This document shows positions 1 to 8,039 of a stretch of 64,000 nucleotides of DNA, in pieces (the stretch's first letter is position 1; each line of letters opens with the position of its first letter). Origin of the DNA: Haladaptatus salinisoli (GTDB taxonomy: Archaea; Halobacteriota; Halobacteria; Halobacteriales; Haladaptataceae); NCBI RefSeq assembly GCF_020614375.1, contig NZ_CP085327.1, positions 372,001 through 436,000 of the forward strand. The letters run 5' to 3'. Both the position numbers and the translations under genes were made by a program. The notes beneath the pieces were generated by a model, which saw only the letters and a program-made list of their open reading frames with translations, was not told where the DNA came from and did no database searches.

Positions 1-158
1 AGCAGGAGCCATCGCCTCGCCCGTCGGCGGTTCTTCGTGCTTCGGAGCACCGAAACGAGCAGGCGCAGGCCGACGAACAGCGTTCGGAGCGTCACCCGGA
101 GGAACGCGCCTAGCAGTCGGAGGATGCGAACCAGCGGTCGGTCGTCTTCGTCGGTCAT
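1..158 (-). CDS. 5' part of a short, arginine-rich, hydrophobic protein (runs off the left edge)
   Basis: Only the first 52 codons are inside the window. The ATG lies at 156-158 and overlaps the stop of the DUF389 gene as ATGA, so the two are probably translated in a coupled way from one message. The protein starts MTDEDDRPLVRILRLL and continues with alternating leucine/valine and arginine blocks, which suggests an amphipathic or membrane-bound segment. No family is recognised. The tight overlap is the main evidence that it is real. Confidence 0.55.
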   Translation of the reverse strand, partial: MTDEDDRPLVRILRLLGAFLRVTLRTLFVGLRLLVSVLRSTKNRRRARRWLL

Positions 159-1195
159 AAGTGGATGGTGGACACGTTCGTCAGGAACAACACGAGCGCC
201 CCGATGAGCGCGATGAGCGCGAGGATGCGCCGGAGCATCACGCTCCGGGTTCTACGAAGGTCGGACCAGTCGCCGGGGTGGTAGCCGAAGTACCAGAGCG
301 TGACGATCGCGCCGAGGTTGATGGCGAGGACGTTGACCAACACCACCGCCGCCGACCCGAGGACGACCGTCGGATGCAACCACGCGATGCCGACGCCCAT
401 GACGCCGATGGGCGGCATCACCGCCGCCGCTATCATCACGCCGACCAACGAGGTTAGCCCGCTGGTCGAGAGGCTGACCGCGCCCGCGATTCCCGCGCAG
501 AGCGCGACCGCCACGAGCAGGAGCGTCGGGGAACTGTGAATGCTCAGTTGGAGACTGGCGCTCACGTCGATGGCGCTCTTTCCGCCCGTCGCGTATCTCA
601 CGAACAGGGCGAACGCCAACGCGCTGGCGACGGATATCGCGCCGCCGATGGCTTGCATGCGCGCGCTGGTGAGAAACAGGTCCTCGTCGCCGATGACCGT
701 CGCCACGCTCGTCGCCATCGACGGGCCGAGCAGCGGGGCGATGACCATCGACCCGACCATCACCGACACCGAATCGAGCAGCACGCCCGCGGTGGCGACG
801 ATCGCGCTGATGGCCGTCATGATGGCGAAGACGATATCGTCGGGGATGAGGTCGGCCGCCTTCGAGTGCAGTTCGCCGCGGGCGACGCGACGGTGTCCGA
901 ACGTCCCGACGGTTTCGTACTGCTTCTCGACGTGGTCGAATCTGGACGACACGATGGCCTCGGGCTTGGTGACGACCGTGTAGATGTCGTCCTCGACGCC
1001 GAGGTCCTCCAGCGCGGTGCGGAGGGACTCGACGTGGTGCGCCGGAACGGGAAACGAGATGCGCGCCGATTCGTTCGATTCGGCCGAATCGGCGGTGTGG
1101 TCCGAGACGGTGTAATCGAGTTCCTCCCGGTCGAGGAACTCGACGGTTCGCTCCCGCGCTCGTTTCGACATCGCCATCACGTCCACCAATCTCAT
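155..1195 (-). CDS. DUF389 (TIGR00341-type) membrane protein
   Basis: A protein of 346 residues. The first 110 or so residues are soluble and end in a positively charged linker (HRRVARGELHSKAADL). The rest holds about six membrane segments, including the DUF389 signature GSMVIAPLLGPSMA in the second helix of the core. DUF389 proteins are widespread membrane proteins of unknown function. I chose the ATG at 1195 because family members begin MRLVxV; an in-frame ATG at 1210 and a GTG at 1219 give longer versions. It is followed with a 4-base overlap by another minus-strand gene. No transport substrate can be inferred from the sequence. Confidence 0.9.
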   Translation of the reverse strand: MRLVDVMAMSKRARERTVEFLDREELDYTVSDHTADSAESNESARISFPVPAHHVESLRTALEDLGVEDDIYTVVTKPEAIVSSRFDHVEKQYETVGTFGHRRVARGELHSKAADLIPDDIVFAIMTAISAIVATAGVLLDSVSVMVGSMVIAPLLGPSMATSVATVIGDEDLFLTSARMQAIGGAISVASALAFALFVRYATGGKSAIDVSASLQLSIHSSPTLLLVAVALCAGIAGAVSLSTSGLTSLVGVMIAAAVMPPIGVMGVGIAWLHPTVVLGSAAVVLVNVLAINLGAIVTLWYFGYHPGDWSDLRRTRSVMLRRILALIALIGALVLFLTNVSTIHL

Positions 1196-1274
1196 ATCTT
1201 TCCGTGCCATGGCACTCACTGTCGGCGAGTTCGGTTACGGCGGTCGTCGCCCCGTCCGAACGACTGAGGATGCA

Positions 1275-1850
1275 TCACAGGTATTCGAGGTCGTCCACCG
1301 ACGGCCGTTCGCTCGCGTCGACATCGAACGCTCGACCGTAGAGGCCGACGACCGTCTCGCGGATTTCGGCGAGGCGGTCGCTTCGGTCGTCCGTGCAGTC
1401 CGTACCGCAGCGGGCGACGAGTTCGTCCGCCGCCGTTCGTTCGTACTTGAGGCTGCCCGCGCACCGCGGACAGCGCGGCTCGACGTGCACGCTCATCCAT
1501 CGAACGTCGAATCCGAGGCGGTCGAGGCGTTCGGCAAGCGCGTACCAGACGTACATGTCCCACGCCTCTCGCCCGTTCGCCGTTCGTTTGAGGCGTCTCA
1601 GCGCGAGAGTCGCCTTCGAGTAGAGTCGCGAATCCGTCCCGTGGTGACGCTGGTGACAGCGTCGGAAGTGATTGAATACCGCGACCTTGGACGAGCGGAG
1701 CGACCCGTTGGTCAGTTCGCCGTCCGGTGAACGCACCGCCGAATACTCGTCGCTCTCCACGCACCTGCGCGAACGGCCTTCGTCGTCGTAGTGAAGCTCT
1801 TCTGATAGCGGTGCACCGCTTTTCGGACAGAACGCGTAGTTACCTTTCAT
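1275..1850 (-). CDS. Conserved-looking haloarchaeal protein with zinc-binding cysteines
   Basis: A 191-residue soluble protein that I do not recognise. It begins MKGNYAFCPKSGAPL, a treble-clef-like CPxxG start, and has a second cysteine group in the C-terminal half (CPRCAGSL followed by ARCGTDC), so one or two zinc sites are likely. The middle is rich in His, Arg and Trp (HFRRCHQRHH), with a helical stretch KATLALRRLKR. It ends close to the acidic C-terminus typical of soluble halophilic proteins. It lies tail-to-head with the DUF389 gene on the same strand, 80 bases away. Function is unknown; a nucleic-acid or regulatory role would be a guess. Confidence 0.7.
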   Translation of the reverse strand: MKGNYAFCPKSGAPLSEELHYDDEGRSRRCVESDEYSAVRSPDGELTNGSLRSSKVAVFNHFRRCHQRHHGTDSRLYSKATLALRRLKRTANGREAWDMYVWYALAERLDRLGFDVRWMSVHVEPRCPRCAGSLKYERTAADELVARCGTDCTDDRSDRLAEIRETVVGLYGRAFDVDASERPSVDDLEYL

Positions 1851-2010
1851 CTCTGTCGAACGAGAAACAGCGGACTGTTCGGTTGGGGGTCATCCGCACC
1901 TCGATGGTCCGTCGCCCGAACCGCACTGACATAACATACTCGGGGCTGTTCGCTTAAAAATATCACTACAATATACTTAGACGGATTAATTTATTAGACA
2001 GATACAAGGA

Positions 2011-2357
2011 ATGAAATTCTCGGATTATGTTTCCGTTAACGAAGTGGGGGAGGATATACCGGAGGTGAGTACGGCCGGTTCGTCACCGTCGAACTCGAAC
2101 CGGCCGCCGAATCGTCCGCGATCGGGTTGGCGGTAACGTATAGCGACACGCAGTTTATCGTCCGTCCGGCGGCCGAGAATCTTCCGCGACCAAGAGCGGA
2201 GGCGTCGTTCGAGGGGAGCGCATTCGACGGTGCGACCGGTCTCGAAGCGCCGGGGCGTACGCTGGCGACCGCCGGGGTCCGCTTCGGAACGTTTCGAAAC
2301 CGTCGCGGCTCCGCCGCCGATCGTTCGACGCGGGTCGCGAACAAACCGGACGAGTAG
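2011..2357 (+). pseudogene. Possible frameshifted small gene in a 760-base gap
   Basis: The stretch 1851-2608 has no clear intact gene. An AT-rich promoter-like segment (1955-2000) is followed at 2011 by an ATG opening MKFSDYVSVNEVGEDIP; this frame turns to low-quality sequence and stops at 2133-2135. From about 2055 the frame one base back reads on with haloarchaeal-like composition (GGEYGRFVTVELEPAAE, then GLAVTYSDTQFIVRP) to a stop at 2355-2357. Read together these could be one decayed gene with a frameshift near 2055-2061. No family is recognised, and the downstream half loses its acidic character. Chance open frames in GC-rich DNA are the alternative. Confidence 0.3.
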
Positions 2358-2543
2358 CGGGGCGATCTCTCGAAGCGAGCTCTCGGACGAAACGACCTCG
2401 CGCTTTCGACCCACGCGGAACGGATTCGGTGTAGATTCAGTCGGCTCCGAGATATCTCCCTGTAAAGCACCATGCATGGCCTGCTGGCGGTACCACGAAG
2501 AGCGATATTCGAGTATTGAGGGCGCGAGGAAGGGCCTATCGAA

Positions 2544-2586
2544 GGGGATAAAGTCCCTTATCACCCCACGTGGGACAAATTGATAT
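2544..2586 (+). promoter_or_regulatory. Inverted repeats and TATA-like box ahead of the DUF5805-integrase operon
   Basis: An imperfect inverted repeat (ggggataa at 2544-2551, ttatcacccc at 2558-2567) is followed by a perfect 10-base palindrome cccacgtggg (2565-2574) and a TATA-like ttgatata (2579-2586), with the start codon at 2609. The palindromes sit where a repressor would block the archaeal TFB/TBP site. Autoregulation by the DUF5805 product is an inference. Confidence 0.4.
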
Positions 2587-2608
2587 ACCGGGGGCGAGAC
2601 GCGCAACC

Positions 2609-3001
2609 ATGGGCGACGAGTCGAGCCGAACTGTCGTGAAGACGTACATTCCCGAGTACCAAAAAGACGAGTGGCGGGCGCACGCCGAGGACCTCGACAT
2701 GAGCCAGAGCGAGTTCGTCAGGGCCATGGTACAGGCCGGGAGACGCGGTTTCGAACTCGCCCCCGCGCAGACCCATTCCGAGGGGTCGAACCCCGGGGGT
2801 GACGAGCTGGAAACGCGGTTGCTCGACCTCCTCTCCTCGGAGGGTACTCTGTCGTGGGACGAACTGGTCGAACGACTCGCCGGGGACTTCGAAGACAGAC
2901 TCGACCGCGCGCTCGACGAACTCCAGTCCGAGAACCGAGTGCAGTACAGCGGGCGGCGCGGCGGGTACGTCCTCGTCGGAGGTGACGATGGCGACGAGTA
3001 G
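2609..3001 (+). CDS. DUF5805 family DNA-binding-like protein
   Basis: A 130-residue protein with two parts. Residues 1-45 look like a ribbon-helix-helix or similar small DNA-binding domain (VVKTYIPEYQKDEW, then MSQSEFVRAMVQAGRRGF), as in antitoxin and CopG-like proteins. Residues about 65-130 resemble a winged helix (ELETRLLDLLSSEGTLSWDEL ending in RRGGYVLVGG). The DUF5805 family, as I remember it, is haloarchaeal and typically precedes a tyrosine recombinase, as here; the next start codon lies inside this gene (14-base overlap). I use the ATG at 2609, which follows a TATA-like element, rather than the further upstream in-frame start. A likely role is recombinase accessory or regulator. Confidence 0.85.
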   Translation: MGDESSRTVVKTYIPEYQKDEWRAHAEDLDMSQSEFVRAMVQAGRRGFELAPAQTHSEGSNPGGDELETRLLDLLSSEGTLSWDELVERLAGDFEDRLDRALDELQSENRVQYSGRRGGYVLVGGDDGDE

Positions 3002-4046
3002 CCCCGCCGATCCGAACCCCGACGACCCGGTGGGCTACTTCCTCCAAGACCTCCTCTACCACGGGAAGAGCGAACGAACGCGCGACGCCTACGAGCGTGT
3101 TTTGCGGCGCTTCGAGGCGTTCCTGAGAGACCCCGGCCGGAACCCTTCGGGGCGAAGCGTCGCGCCCGGAGCGGCCACGCAGCGCGACTGCATGGCGTGG
3201 ATTCACACCCTCCGAGGCGACCGCGCCGAAAGCACCGTCGCCACCTACGCCTCCTACCTCCACCGATTCTACGCCTACATGACGCAGGTCGGCGCGTTCG
3301 ACTCGAACCCGATGGCGCTCGTGGTCGAGGAGATGCACGAATCGGTCGACAAGGACCCGACCCGTCGTGAAATTTCGGTGGCGAGCATGCGGGAGTTCGT
3401 CGCCGACGTCACCCACCCGCTGGAGCGCGCCGTGGTTCTCACCCTGTTGAAGACCGGGATGCGCGTCGGCGAGGCGTGCAACCTCGACCTCCGGGACGTG
3501 AACATCGCGGACGAGAACGTACGATCCGCGTACGCGCTGGGGGAGCGACCGCAGTTGGACGGACGCCCCGACTCCATCTTCGTCGCCGCGGACCCGGTGC
3601 GCGGGCAGGTCGTCAACGGGGAGGAGCGCACCGCGTCGAACAAGCGAAAGCGCGAGACCGTCGTCCCGGTGGACGACGAACTCAGTCGAGTGCTCGTTCG
3701 GTGGCTGGCGATTCGACCGGACGCGATTTCCCGCGCGGAGCCGTTGTTCGTCAGCACGAGCGGCGATTGGGGCGAACGCCTGACGCCGAAGATGGTTCGA
3801 AACGCCGTCGAGCGCCACGCCCGCGATGCCGGTTGGTACCGAACCGGCGGCGGCGCGGAAGAGAACGTCACGCCCCATTACTTCCGCCACTTTTTCACCA
3901 CGCACCTCCGGGACCGCACCGGCGACCGCGGCATCGTCAAGTACCTCCGGGGCGACGTGGCGAGCGACATCATCGACACCTACACCCACAACTGGGGGGA
4001 CCGGGTGCGAGAGGTGTACGAGGCGAACGTCTACTCCTTGCTGTGA
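2988..4046 (+). CDS. Tyrosine recombinase / XerC-like integrase
   Basis: A 352-residue site-specific recombinase. The N-terminal SAM-like core-binding domain is visible (KSERTRDAYERVLRRFEAF, then ATYASYLHRFYAYM). The catalytic domain has the first Arg in TGMRVGEACNLDL, a Lys in NKRKRETVVPVD, the HxxR box in TPHYFRHFFTTHL and the terminal nucleophile Tyr in IIDTYTHNW. The usual second His/Trp of the GH box is replaced in RGDVASDII, so it belongs to the haloarchaeal branch of the family. It overlaps the DUF5805 gene by 14 bases and is probably cotranslated with it. No phage or plasmid genes and no tRNA attachment site are visible nearby, so it may be a chromosomal housekeeping recombinase. Confidence 0.93.
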   Translation: MATSSPADPNPDDPVGYFLQDLLYHGKSERTRDAYERVLRRFEAFLRDPGRNPSGRSVAPGAATQRDCMAWIHTLRGDRAESTVATYASYLHRFYAYMTQVGAFDSNPMALVVEEMHESVDKDPTRREISVASMREFVADVTHPLERAVVLTLLKTGMRVGEACNLDLRDVNIADENVRSAYALGERPQLDGRPDSIFVAADPVRGQVVNGEERTASNKRKRETVVPVDDELSRVLVRWLAIRPDAISRAEPLFVSTSGDWGERLTPKMVRNAVERHARDAGWYRTGGGAEENVTPHYFRHFFTTHLRDRTGDRGIVKYLRGDVASDIIDTYTHNWGDRVREVYEANVYSLL

Positions 4047-4674
4047 ATCCGCGCCGCGGACTCGTCTCGAACCGTCGTCTCCCGTTCGGTTCGTTTTCGA
4101 CGCGACCGTCGGTACGCGCGCGGTCGAGGAAGCGATTTCTCGCACGGAATCGGCGTCCGAAGTGTCGACTGATTCGAACGCCCGCTCCTCGGCCGCCGTC
4201 GCGGCCCCGCCTTCTCGGATGCCGTCGGACTCCCTCGCCGCGAATCGATGGGGCGATTTCGGCGCTTCGGCCGTTTCGCCTGGTGCCGGTAGCCGGTTTT
4301 CCTCCGCTCATCGACGGCGACGCGCCCCGACGGAGCATCGAAGGTGAACCGTTCAGGGGTCGACGTTCACCGTGGCCGGTGGAAAATGTCGCCCGAATTT
4401 CACGTGTCCGTTCCGCACCGAACTAATAAATCGTATATCGCTATATCAACCGGATTGGTGAAACGGCTCTTCCGACCGATGGAGAGGACCGCTCGGTCAA
4501 CGGAAAGTTGAGGGCCGTAAACGGTGGCGATCCGGGAAGTAACGCACCGTAATCCGCAGTACCTTCGCGCCCACGGGGATTACCGAAGTTCACGTACAGG
4601 TAGGTACGAATTGGAAAATTGAAACGTCCTCTCCCTTTATCAAGGGGTCCGGCTTACGGGGTTGTGAAGTCACG
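4047..4674. other. Intergenic stretch without a supported gene
   Basis: About 630 bases between the integrase and the next secreted protein. Open frames here have the composition of GC-rich shadow frames and no good start. AT-rich segments at 4421-4447 (aataaatcgtatatcgctat) and 4608-4650 look like promoter DNA. A very similar tatatcgctata segment occurs at 12037-12050. Nothing else is recognised. Confidence 0.6.
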
Positions 4675-5175
4675 ATGACTGAACGAGAACCACGAGACAC
4701 AGAAAACGTCGAATCGAAGGAACGTCGGTCGTTCATGAAGAAGGGCGCGCTCGCGACGGGGGCGCTCGCGTTGGGTCTCGGCAGCGCCGGCAGCGCGTCG
4801 GCGCAGGGACAGAACGTGCTGGTGTACACCTACGACTACCACCCGAACGTCCAGTTCCGGGTTATCCAGTCGCTGGAGCAATCGACGACGGTTCGACTCC
4901 TCTCGCGCCCCGGCGGCGGTAACGTTCCCGAAATCAGCCAACCGGACGACTACAACGCGTACATCATCCGCTACCTGCTGGGGGGTGGGGACGGCGGACA
5001 GGGTCAGATCACGACGTTCGTGTTCGGCCGCGACTTGTCGTTGAACACCGGTTCCACTCGCAGTTTCTCGGGCGACGCGTCGGTGTTCAGCAGCACGCTC
5101 AACCTGCTCAGCACCAGTATTGAGGGCGGCGGCGGTGGCGGCGGTACCACGACCACCACGACCACCCAAAGCTAG
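4675..5175 (+). CDS. Tat-exported protein with glycine/threonine-rich tail
   Basis: A 166-residue protein. Residues 18-45 form a signal peptide with a twin-arginine-like start (KERRSFMKKGALATG), a hydrophobic core and an AxA-type end (GSASAQ), so it is most likely exported folded through Tat. The mature part (about 45-145) is predicted to be beta-rich (VLVYTYDYHPNVQFRV, YNAYIIRYLLGG) and contains no cysteine. The C-terminus is a run of glycines followed by threonines (GGGGGGGTTTTTTTQS), possibly a wall-spanning or O-glycosylated linker. The Thr-rich tail style recurs in the exported protein at 16038. No family or function is recognised. Confidence 0.8.
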   Translation: MTEREPRDTENVESKERRSFMKKGALATGALALGLGSAGSASAQGQNVLVYTYDYHPNVQFRVIQSLEQSTTVRLLSRPGGGNVPEISQPDDYNAYIIRYLLGGGDGGQGQITTFVFGRDLSLNTGSTRSFSGDASVFSSTLNLLSTSIEGGGGGGGTTTTTTTQS

Positions 5176-5284
5176 TCCTGAACTCCGCTCCAACCACCGT
5201 TTTTGTACCGCATGCGTTTCGAGGCGATGCACCCGGAGGCGTAGCGTTCGGTGAACCCGGCGACCGCGAGCCGGGGACGGAGAA

Positions 5285-5878
5285 TCAGTCGTCCGCGGTG
5301 ACGGTTCGTTCGTGTTCTACCGTCGTTCCGAGCACGTCCAAGAACTGCGACAGCCACTCGACGTGGTCGCCCCAGTCGCGCCCGGTCACCAGATTCCCGT
5401 CGGTGGTCACGCCGTCGTAGTACTCCCCGCCGGCGTCCTCCACGTCCGTTTTGAGCGCGGGATAGGCCGAACAGGTCCGGCCCTCGATTACGTCCGCCGC
5501 CGCCAGAATCTGCGCGGCGTGGCAGATGGCGGCGATGGGCTTGTCCTCGTCCGCGAAGTGGCGCACCGTCTCGACGACCTCGTCGCGGGTCCGGAGGTAC
5601 TCCGGCGCGCGCCCGCCGGGGAGGACGAGTCCGTCGTAGTCGGCGGGGTCAACCTCGTCGAACGCCTTCGTGAGCGCGAAATCGTGACCCCTCGATTCCA
5701 TGTACGTCTGGTCGCCCCGGAAGTCGTGAACCGCGGTCTTCACCGTGTCGTCCGCGTCCTTGTCGGGACACACCGTGTCCACATCGTGACCGACCGCTTG
5801 CAGGGCTTGAAACGGTACCATCATCTCGTAGTCCTCGCCGAAGTCGCCGACTATCATCAGGAGTTTCTTCCCGTCCAT
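5285..5878 (-). CDS. DJ-1/PfpI family protein (glutamine-amidotransferase fold)
   Basis: A 197-residue single-domain protein of the class I glutamine amidotransferase-like superfamily. The nucleophile elbow AAICHAAQIL shows the conserved Cys-His pair, the acidic residue comes from the N-terminal loop (GDFGEDYEMM), and LVLPGGRAPEYLR is the classical glycine loop. PfpI/DJ-1 relatives act as proteases, deglycases or chaperones; the substrate here is not predictable. I start at the ATG at 5878 (MDGKKLLMIVG), which fits the family; an in-frame start at 5908 would add ten residues. It is transcribed alone, convergent with the exported protein to its left. Confidence 0.93.
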   Translation of the reverse strand: MDGKKLLMIVGDFGEDYEMMVPFQALQAVGHDVDTVCPDKDADDTVKTAVHDFRGDQTYMESRGHDFALTKAFDEVDPADYDGLVLPGGRAPEYLRTRDEVVETVRHFADEDKPIAAICHAAQILAAADVIEGRTCSAYPALKTDVEDAGGEYYDGVTTDGNLVTGRDWGDHVEWLSQFLDVLGTTVEHERTVTADD

Positions 5879-5962
5879 GGCTTGCGCGAGTACGGTATCG
5901 ATTAGCATAACGATACGGCTACCTGTCGACGAGCGGGGAGGAACGCGAGTCGTTCGCGTCGG

Positions 5963-6331
5963 TTACGCATCGCTCTCGGGGTCGCCGACCGGGTTTCGCG
6001 TCTCGCAGTACGGACACCGACTCCGGTAGTGGTCCAGATTCTCGCCGCAGTACCGGCATGTGTAATCGCCGTCCGGTCGCTCCGTCAGCGACTCCGAGCG
6101 AGCGCCCCACGGGAACGTTCCGGCGCGGTACGCCAGCACGCCGCCGATCGCGAGGACGACGACCGCGACCGCGACGAGTGTCGCACCGTCGACGCCGGGG
6201 AGCACCGCGCCGTTCCCTCCACCGGCACCGCCACCGCCGTCGCCGGAGAAGAACAGTCGCCGCGCGAGTCCCAGCAGTAAGAGCAGAACGAGTATTCGCG
6301 GAAATCGACCGCCGAAGAGCCTACTCCGCAT
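5963..6331 (-). CDS. Small membrane protein with C-terminal zinc ribbon
   Basis: A 122-residue protein with two hydrophobic segments (RILVLLLLLGLA near residue 15 and TLVAVAVVVLAIGGVLAY near residue 55) separated by a glycine-rich loop. The C-terminal 35 residues hold a rubredoxin-like zinc knuckle, CRYCGENL then CPYCETRN. The arrangement of membrane anchor plus cytosolic zinc ribbon is common among haloarchaeal proteins of unknown function. It is preceded by an intergenic region and not obviously part of an operon. Confidence 0.75.
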   Translation of the reverse strand: MRSRLFGGRFPRILVLLLLLGLARRLFFSGDGGGGAGGGNGAVLPGVDGATLVAVAVVVLAIGGVLAYRAGTFPWGARSESLTERPDGDYTCRYCGENLDHYRSRCPYCETRNPVGDPESDA

Positions 6332-6479
6332 CCTCCCACCGAGTTTCCATACCGTTTCTGAGTGCCGAGCGGAGATAAGGCTTCGGCGGCGCTGCGCGCA
6401 GGTATCGCCGGCCGAATCCTTCTATAGGCGTACACCGTCGAATACTTCGTCCGGGACATCCTCTGATACAATCATTACT

Positions 6480-6632
6480 TCCGTCTAACAGGCGTCACGG
6501 AAGTCTTCGGCGATCAGCACGCTGCGTAGTTGAATCCCTGCTTACGAGCTTTGTCGAAGTGCTGTCAGATCGTCAGGACGATACTGCGGATAAACTCCTT
6601 GCTCATCTTCTTACTTCCCTCGTATTTTGCGC
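6480..6632 (-). pseudogene. Decayed gene fragment interrupted by stops
   Basis: On the minus strand an ATG at 6606 opens MSKEFIRSIVLTI, then a TGA, then the same frame continues QHFDKARKQGFNYAAC before another TGA. In-frame sequence also extends upstream of the ATG. The continuity of plausible protein across the stops suggests a remnant, possibly of a mobile-element gene, but I cannot name the family. It lies in a 630-base gap (6332-6964) that becomes markedly AT-rich after 6640. Confidence 0.3.
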
Positions 6633-6935
6633 TCCTCCCTGATTAGAAATCCTCGCTCGTCGTAACTGCCGACCGTAGAAAAAGTCAATTTAAACTCGGA
6701 TGGTGCGGGCATCGTTTCTTTTACCATGAAAATAGATGCGAGTCTCTCATCCTGTTCTTAGTGAGACTCTATTCGTCTTAAATTTGTTTGGTCGTCGCGT
6801 AGATTCGTGACGAGACGTGAAGTAAGCGCCTTAAAATTCCGCGGTGTTTACTTTGACAATAGCGTTAAAATTGATCATGATTATAGAATTAATTGCCTGG
6901 TGAAAGTCGTTCAGCAAATTTGTGTTGGGGACAAA

Positions 6936-6944
6936 TTTATTATA
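6936..6944 (+). promoter_or_regulatory. TATA box of the AT-rich island gene
   Basis: The sequence tttattata lies 21 bases before the ATG at 6965. In haloarchaea this spacing places the transcription start at or next to the start codon, so the message is probably leaderless. An identical tttattata element precedes the DUF7504 gene at 18370. Confidence 0.6.
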
Positions 6945-6964
6945 GGTAGGAAATTTTATATATA

Positions 6965-7651
6965 ATGAGTAACGTATATTTAATTGCAATGCCTGGCAAA
7001 GAAACAATCGAACGGCGAATTGGACGCCGGAAATGGTTACAGACATTGGCGGTCACCGGAAGCGCGCTCGCTGGAGGAATCGGGACCGTCGTTGCGAAGG
7101 AAAAAACAAAGCTCGACAAGGCAGATCTAAAACGCGCGGAGAAGTTGCTCGGTAAGGTTGAAAATGCAAAGAATCCAGAGCAAGTCTGGAAACAAATGTC
7201 GAAAGAAGACCTCGAATTGATAAAGGAAGCAGTCACAATCCGTGACGTTACCGCCACGACGCAGGGCGCGGATTCAGACGGGGACGTTGGTATCAGAGCC
7301 ACGGGCTGTAAAACAATAACGACAAAAATTGTAGGTTCTAGCTACCTCGGTGAGCAATGGAGATACTTTTTGGAAACGGACTTCTGCTACGACGGTGACG
7401 ATATCACCTCCAAGCGGTATCGACGCTGGGCAGAAGTTCCCGGAGTTGCTTGGTCGTTTAACGGTCATATCGGCTTGGATGAGGTCGGTGGAGTTGGATC
7501 GTACCACTACAACGTTTGGACTCAAGGCGAGTTCGAATCGAGTGGAGTGGGTATGGAATGGGATCACGCGTATCCGTGGGTTGAGCACGACGTTTATGGA
7601 GATGGTAGCTGGACTGACGATGGCGATCACGGGGAGTGTAACGACTGCTAA
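6965..7651 (+). CDS. Secreted protein with Trp/Tyr/Cys-rich C-terminal domain; bacteriocin-like candidate
   Basis: A 228-residue protein. Residues 15-45 form an export signal with a twin-arginine-like motif (GRRKWLQTLAV, then a Gly/Ala core). A charged helical spacer (about 45-95, KLDKADLKRAEKLLGKVENA) leads to a compact C-terminal domain with four cysteines (GCKTITTKI, DFCYDGD, ECNDC) and many aromatic residues (QWRYFLETDF, VAWSFNGHIG, SYHYNVWTQGEF, AYPWVEHDVYGDGSW). I recall similar small secreted proteins in haloarchaea and actinobacteria, without known function. The gene is clearly more AT-rich than its neighbours and is followed by a small membrane protein, an arrangement like toxin plus immunity protein. 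That reading is inference. A second ATG at 6989 is a possible start, but the TATA spacing favours 6965. Confidence 0.75.
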   Translation: MSNVYLIAMPGKETIERRIGRRKWLQTLAVTGSALAGGIGTVVAKEKTKLDKADLKRAEKLLGKVENAKNPEQVWKQMSKEDLELIKEAVTIRDVTATTQGADSDGDVGIRATGCKTITTKIVGSSYLGEQWRYFLETDFCYDGDDITSKRYRRWAEVPGVAWSFNGHIGLDEVGGVGSYHYNVWTQGEFESSGVGMEWDHAYPWVEHDVYGDGSWTDDGDHGECNDC

Positions 7652-7711
7652 AATATAATATGTCCAATCAAATAATAAAGCATATGTATTCAAATTTCGA
7701 ATAAACGCGTG

Positions 7712-7942
7712 ATGGTCCCAAAAATTAGCGAGAGAAGAATACAACTACTATTTGTTGTATCTCTGCTCCTTGTTTCACCAGTTATCGGCTATATCCTTAT
7801 TGCCGGTGCGTTAACGGCTAATGCAGGCCTAATGGGATGGGTCGCTATTGTAGCGTTTCCGCTGTTACTCCTAGGAGTTGGGCTGTATCTGATTGCGTTA
7901 GGAATCGAAAAATCACGTCGCGGAGATATATCTACAACGTAA
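7712..7942 (+). CDS. Small two- to three-helix membrane protein (possible immunity partner)
   Basis: A 76-residue protein made almost entirely of hydrophobic segments: LLFVVSLLLVSPVIGYILIAG, then GWVAIVAFPLLLLGVGLYLIALG, with a short basic C-terminal tail (KSRRGD). It starts 60 bases after the secreted protein on the same strand and shares its low GC content, so the two probably arrived together. The ATG at 7712 is preceded directly by an in-frame GTG. Small membrane proteins next to secreted toxins are often immunity factors; nothing in this sequence proves that here. Confidence 0.6.
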   Translation: MVPKISERRIQLLFVVSLLLVSPVIGYILIAGALTANAGLMGWVAIVAFPLLLLGVGLYLIALGIEKSRRGDISTT

Positions 7943-8039
7943 TCATACCGCATTCTATTTTATTTTCTACACTACGACACGTTATTCAGTAGTCGAATAC
8001 TCGTACTGTCGATCGTACAATCCACGAGGTACGAATCGG

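Noticed and set aside
2799..2987. A longer integrase start at 2799
   Set aside because: The first 63 codons of that frame overlap the DUF5805 gene and are out of character; MATSSPADPNP at 2988 is the natural beginning.
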